Shown piece by piece: positions 46,692-51,608 of a DNA stretch of 51,608 bases; position 1 is the stretch's first letter, and the number at the start of each line of letters is the position of its first letter. Origin of the DNA: Acetobacter okinawensis JCM 25146. Lineage in GTDB: Bacteria; Pseudomonadota; Alphaproteobacteria; Acetobacterales; Acetobacteraceae. A model generated the notes under the pieces. The model was not told the DNA's origin. It saw nothing but the letters and a program-made list of their open reading frames with translations, and ran no database searches. The stretch is from contig NZ_BAJU01000016.1 of the NCBI RefSeq assembly GCF_000613865.1, positions 1-51,608 of the forward strand, read 5' to 3'. The position numbers and the translations under genes were made by a program.

Positions 46692-49428
46692 ATGACTGAC
46701 GTTGTTGTGGTCGAGAGCCCAGCCAAGGCTAAAACGATCAACAAATATCTGGGCGATGGCTACACGGTGCTCGCATCATTTGGGCATGTGCGTGACCTTC
46801 CGCCCAAAGACGGCTCCGTTCTGCCTGATGATGGCTTTTCCATGAAATGGCAGGCCGATGAGCGCGGCACAAAGCAGGTTGCCGCCATCATCAAGGCGCT
46901 CAAGGGGGCAAAGCACCTCTACCTCGCCACTGACCCTGACAGGGAGGGGGAGGCCATATCGTGGCATGTGCGCGCCATGCTGGAGGAGCGCAATGCGCTC
47001 AAAGGCGTGGACGTCCAGCGCGTTACCTTTAACGAAATTACCAAAAGCGCGATCAAACACGCCATGGCGCACCCGCGTGAGTTGGATATGCCGCTGATTG
47101 AGGCATATCTGGCCCGCCGTGCGCTGGATTATCTGGTCGGCTTTACCCTCTCGCCCGTATTGTGGCGCAAGCTGCCCGGCTCGCGCAGCGCGGGGCGTGT
47201 ACAATCCGTGGCCCTGCGCCTGATCTGTGAGCGTGAAGCCGAGATCGAGTTTTCAAGCCCCGGGAATACTGGAGCGTTACCGCCTCCCTGCTCACCCCCG
47301 CCAGCGCGCCTTTTACCGCGCGCCTGACGCATCTGAACGGCAAAAAGCTCGACCAGTTCGACCTTGGCACTGCCGAGCAGGCCGAGGCGGCCAAACGTGC
47401 GGTGGAAGCGGAAGAGATGAGTGTCCGCTCCATTGAGCGGCGCAAGGTCCGGCGTAACCCACAGCCACCCTTTACCACCTCCACCTTGCAGCAGGAGGCA
47501 TCGCGCAAACTGGGCATGAGCGCACAGACCACCATGCGCACCGCCCAGCAGCTCTATGAAGGGATGGAACTGGGGGGAGAGACCGTTGGTCTCATCACCT
47601 ATATGCGAACCGATGGCGTGACCATGGCGCAGGAGGCCGTGCAGGCCATTCGTGGCCATATTGGCAGCAAGATCGGCCCTGACTACGTGCCTGCCCAGCC
47701 ACGCCACTACACATCCAAAGCCAAAAACGCGCAGGAAGCGCATGAGGCCATCCGCCCCACGGATATTTCGCGCACGCCCGAATCCATGGCCCGCTACCTC
47801 AACAACGACCAGCGCCGCCTGTACGAGCTGGTGTGGAAGCGTGCTGTTGCCAGCCAGATGGAATCGGCAACGCTGGATCAGGTTGCGGTGGATATTGCTG
47901 GCCCCTCCGCACAGACCGTGCTGCGCGCCAATGGCTCAATCCTTACGTTTGACGGTTTTCTCAAGCTCTACCGCGAAGGACGCGATGATAGCGAGAAAGC
48001 CGCAGCCGATGACGATTCCCGCATGCTCCCCCCCATGCATGAAAAAGACCCGCTCAAGCGTGAGGGCGTGGAAGCCGAGCAGCACTTTACGCAGCCTCCG
48101 CCACGCTACTCCGAAGCGTCTTTGGTCAAAAAAATGGAAGAGCTGGGCATTGGCCGCCCATCAACCTACGCCTCCATCCTGAGCGTGTTGCAGGACCGCA
48201 GCTACGTGCAGCTTGAAAACCGGCGCTTTGTCCCCGAGGCCCGCGGGCGGCTGGTAACGGCATTCCTTGTGTCCTTCTTCGAACGGTATGTGGACACGGG
48301 CTTTACCGCCAGCCTGGAAGAACTGCTCGACGATATTTCAGACGGGCAGGCCAAGTGGAAGGAAGTTCTTGCCTCCTTCTGGCACGATTTTTCCAAGGCG
48401 GTGGGTGACACCAAGGAACTGACCATTACCGATGTGCTTAACGCATTGGACAAGGACCTTGGGCCATTCTTCTTCCCCCCCCGTGCGGATGGGTCAGACC
48501 CACGGCATTGCACGTCCTGTGGCACGGGTCGGCTTGGGCTCAAGCTCGGGCGTTATGGTGCGTTCATTGGCTGCTCCAACTACCCCGAATGCCAGTTTAC
48601 CCGCAGGCTGACAGCCGACAGCGCTGAGGAAGGCGATGGCAGCTCTGCGCTCAAGGACGGCATGCGCCTGCTCGGCCAGCACCCCCAGACGGGCGAGGAC
48701 ATTACAGTCCGCCAAGGGCCGTGGGGGCTGTACGCGCAGCAGGGCGAGCCTGATCCTGCCGACAAAAAAGCCAAACCCCGCCGGGCCTCCCTGCCCAAAG
48801 GCATGGATGGCGCCAGCATTACGCTGGAGCAGGCTGTGGGTCTGCTCTCCCTCCCCCGCCTTGTGGGCCTGCACCCCGAAACGGGCGAACCCATAGAGGC
48901 CGGTCTGGGCCGGTTTGGGCCTTACGTTAAAATGGGCGCGGTCTATGGCTCGCTCGACAAGGATGATGATGTCCTGACCGTGGGGCTGAACCGGGCGGTG
49001 GATGCACTGGCCAAAAAACTGGCCTCCATCCGCAATCTGGGTAACCACCCCAAGGACGGCGAGCCGGTTATGGTGCGCAAAGGCCGGTTTGGCCCTTACG
49101 CCCAGCATGGGCAGCTTGTAGCCACCCTGCCACGCGGCACGGATATGGATGCAGTCACGCTGGAAGAGGCCGTGGCCCTGCTGGCAGACAAAGGCAAACC
49201 GCTCAAAGCCAAAGCAGGTGCCAAAAAGGCCGCGCCCAAGAAAAAAGCCGCCCCAAAAGCGCTGCCAAAACCACCACCAAGGCAGCGACCAAAACAGCAA
49301 CAAAAACGGCGGCAAAAAGCACAACCAAGGCAAAAGCCACACCAACCGCACAAGGGGACGCAGAACCCGCCAAGCCAAAAGCCCGTAAGGCCAGCACCAC
49401 CACAACACGCAAAAAAAAGGCTGAATAA
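46692..49428 (+). CDS. topA: DNA topoisomerase I (two frameshifts in this sequence)
   Basis: TopA relaxes negative supercoils. The TOPRIM domain is intact (VVVESPAKAKTI, ATDPDREGEAISWH), and the active-site Tyr lies in LITYMRTDG. The frame changes at 47250-47253 (one T missing, restoring FKPREYWSVTASLL) and near 49251 (one C missing). The latter restores a Lys/Ala/Thr-rich tail ending TTTTRKKKAE and a TAA at 49426-49428. One zinc-ribbon (CTSCGTGRLGLKLG...GCSNYPEC) is followed by three Gly-Arg-Phe-Gly-Pro-Tyr-type repeats. About 912 residues. rnr starts 3 bases after the stop, the usual topA-rnr order. Confidence 0.93.
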
Positions 49429-49431
49429 CCC

Positions 49432-51466
49432 ATGCCCGGCAGGTCTGAAGTTGCTGCCCTTCCTTCCAGCGCAGCACTTCGGGCCTTCCTACTGGATGGA
49501 ACGGCCCCTGTTGGACTGACGGATATTCTCCGGGCATTTGAACGCCCCATCCGTGACAAGGCCCGGCTCAAAGCCATACTACACGACATGGCCCTGAGCG
49601 GCGCGTTGCTGGACCTGCCTGCAGGCCGGCTCAGGGCCGCCATAGGCCTGCCCGAAACTGCACGGGTCCGCGTAACCCACCTGCGTATGGACGGCACACC
49701 CTGCGGCGTTCTGGCAGACGACCCGGCGGCAACTCCTGTTGCCCTGACCACCCGCGCACCAGACCTGCCCTGCCCCATACCGGGGGATATGTACTGGCCC
49801 GCTTACGCCCCGCATGCGGCACCCACCGCAGAGAGGCACGGGCGGAGCACCTGCTGGCCCGCGTGGCAGAAAAGCAAGCATTCTCCCGCGCCATTGACCC
49901 GACTGGCACCCCCATGGAGCGGTTATGGGCCTGCAACCCCCAGATTGCGGGCACATTTGCACTCGCAACACCCGAGCACCATAGCCTGCCCGAACCCGGG
50001 GCGGTGGTCATGGGAACTTTGTGCACCATGCCCGACGGCACATTGGCCGTACACAACCCCGTAGCACACGGACGGGCGGACACGCCGGGCATGGCCAGCC
50101 AGCTCAGCCTGCTCACACACGCAGCACCAACCATTTTTTCCGATGCTGCCGAGCAGGAGGGGCAGCGCGTAGCCGACTGCACAGCCGCCATGCAAGGCCA
50201 ACCCGCCCCCGCAGACCGGCAGGACCTGCGCGCCCTGCCCCTGATCACGCTGGATGATGAAACCGCGCAGGACTTTGACGATGCCATATGGGCGGAACCC
50301 ACCGATGCCGGGTTCCATCTCCTAATTGCCATTGCAGATGTCAGCCACGCCGTACCAGCCGGGTCCGCGCTGGACAGGGAGGCCCGACTGCGTGGCACAT
50401 CCATTTACCTGCCTGACCGCACAGTCCCCATGCTGCCGCCCAGCCTGTCGGCCAATGCCTGCTCGCTCCTGCCGGGTCAGGACAGGCTCTGCCTGTTTGC
50501 GGACATCCAGATCACGCATGAGGGAGAGGTAGTGGCAGGCACAATCAAGCGCGGCATCATGCGGAGTGCCGCCCGCCTGACCTACCATGATGCACAGGCC
50601 CTGCTGGACGGCACCCCCCTGCCGCCCACGCATCCGGCGCACGCATTGCCCGCCACACTGCTGCAAACCCTCAGTGCCGCAGCCAGTGCTCTGGAAAAGG
50701 CCGCAACCAAACGCGCGCCCATGCGTTTGGATGAAGATGCCTGGGCCATCACCTTCCATCCCGATGGGCAGCCTGCTGCCTTTGTACCCCGCGAGCGCCT
50801 TGCAACCCACGACATGGTTGCCAGCTTTATGATCGCCGCAAACATGCTGGCCGCCAGTCTGGCGCATGAGCACCACCTGCCGATCCTGTACAGGGTGCAT
50901 GCGGCTCCAACAACCACACCCCCCCGCCCTGCCGCACGTTATAGCGCCACGGCAGGCCGCCATAACGGGCTGGGGCTACCACTTTATACTCATTTTACCA
51001 GCCCCATCCGCCGCTATGCCGATCTGGTGACGCACCGGGCCATCAGTACATGGTGTGTTGGAAATACCACCGCTACTGTGGCCTGCGCGCCACCAGACAT
51101 GCAGGATCGCACGTTGGCGTCGCACCTTAATTTTACCGAACGCAGGGCCGCCAGAAGTGCTCAGGACAGCCAAAATCGGCTGGCAGCGGCCTTTTTGCGC
51201 CCAGACATAGGGCAAAACGTGAACATCCATGTCACCACAACAACACGGCATGGCCTTTGCGTGCGATTGACGAAAACTGGAACTCCGTCTTTGCTGCCGT
51301 GGTCTGCTTTTCCGGATTACGCAAGGATGAATGACGACTCGCTGCACGGCAGCATTGCCGACCGCTACACGCCCCCTGTCCAGAACGGGGCTCTGCTTAT
51401 GGCAGATCTGCTGGCAACCTGCCCGGCACGTGGCGTGTGCTACTGGCGTCCTCCACCCATGCGTAA
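49432..51466 (+). CDS. rnr: ribonuclease R-like exoribonuclease (two frameshifts; shortened RNB domain)
   Basis: RNase R degrades structured RNA 3' to 5'. Catalytic Asp residues lie in LDDETAQDFDDAIW, and HFTSPIRRYADLVTHRAI is the RNB signature. The frame breaks near 49785 (restoring YVLARLRPACGTHRREAR) and near 51436 (one G missing, giving GGVLLASSTHA and a TAA at 51464-51466). Between YRVH and HFTSPIRR only about 30 residues remain, where typical RNase R has nearly 80, and the S1-like end is also divergent. About 679 residues in total. It could be a lineage-specific short form. It follows topA by 3 bases. Confidence 0.82.
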
Positions 51467-51608
51467 TGACCTGCCTTTACGCGGCTACGTCCGTGCCATT
51501 GTGCAACACCAGTTGCACCTGCCCGGCGTTGTGCTGGCCATTCTGCTGTTGTGCCAACCCACCACGCTGCATGCCCAGAGCAGCAGCGCGGCCCTGTGCC
51601 CAGCCCCC
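51459..51608 (+). CDS. start of a secreted or membrane-anchored protein (partial)
   Basis: An ATG at 51459 overlaps the last codons of rnr and opens a frame running off the window end. The first 50 residues begin MRNDLPLRGYV and include a hydrophobic stretch (LPGVVLAILLLCQPTTLHAQ) ending in an Ala-x-Ala-like cleavage context, i.e. a probable signal peptide. No domain is visible in the portion present. Confidence 0.55.
   Translation, partial: MRNDLPLRGYVRAIVQHQLHLPGVVLAILLLCQPTTLHAQSSSAALCPAP

Overview
The window reads as chromosomal DNA of an acetic acid bacterium or close relative (Alphaproteobacteria, Acetobacteraceae). The evidence is a GC-rich composition, a class I lysyl-tRNA synthetase, a fused shikimate kinase/3-dehydroquinate synthase, a sucA-sucB-lpd operon whose E3 carries its own lipoyl domain, and the order gltX-pyrB-pyrC'-plsY-dprA-topA-rnr. 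Nearly everything is housekeeping. I see no tRNA or rRNA genes, insertion sequences, prophage genes or CRISPR arrays. The family-level assignment is inference from gene content, not from a marker gene.

Layout. 1-8.6 kb: rlmJ, marC, an mprF-like gene, lysS, a CinA-type molybdopterin-binding protein, accA, xerD and a small membrane protein. 8.7-17.4 kb: aroKB, an OmpA-type porin, gtrA, alaS, psd and pssA. 17.3-24.7 kb: a minus-strand, translationally coupled operon of a methyltransferase plus six genes related to hydrogenase-4/complex I (hyfB, C, E, F, G, I-like). 24.7-31 kb: gloB, a DUF2125 protein, an AT-rich gap with two perfect DnaA-box sequences, plsC, ahcY, a DUF3597 protein and an L,D-transpeptidase. 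31-38.4 kb: the 2-oxoglutarate dehydrogenase operon sucA-sucB-lpd, with zapE upstream. 38.5-41.1 kb: an AhpD-like protein and comEC. 41.1 kb to the end: the plus-strand run gltX, pyrB, pyrC', plsY, dprA, topA, rnr and the start of a secreted protein.

The most unusual locus is the hydrogenase-4-like operon. Its small subunit keeps the four cysteines of a proximal [4Fe-4S] cluster, but the large subunit lacks the NiFe-binding cysteine pairs. The antiporter-like membrane subunits lack the conserved lysines and signature motifs of proton-pumping subunits, and no ferredoxin subunit is encoded. It resembles the 'energy-converting hydrogenase-related' (Ehr) class more than a true hydrogenase, and its reaction is unknown. 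Other points of interest are a dihydroorotase-like protein that has lost its HxH metal ligands next to pyrB, an MprF-like protein cut short inside its synthase domain, a short RNase R, and hairpins between the genes of the sucA operon.

Caution: about 20 single-base frameshifts interrupt otherwise well-conserved genes (lysS, accA, xerD, alaS, gloB, ahcY, sucA, comEC, topA, rnr and others), mostly explained by one missing base in a short same-base run. They hit essential genes as often as accessory ones, so I treat them as sequence errors. Interrupted genes are given as single features with the break noted.
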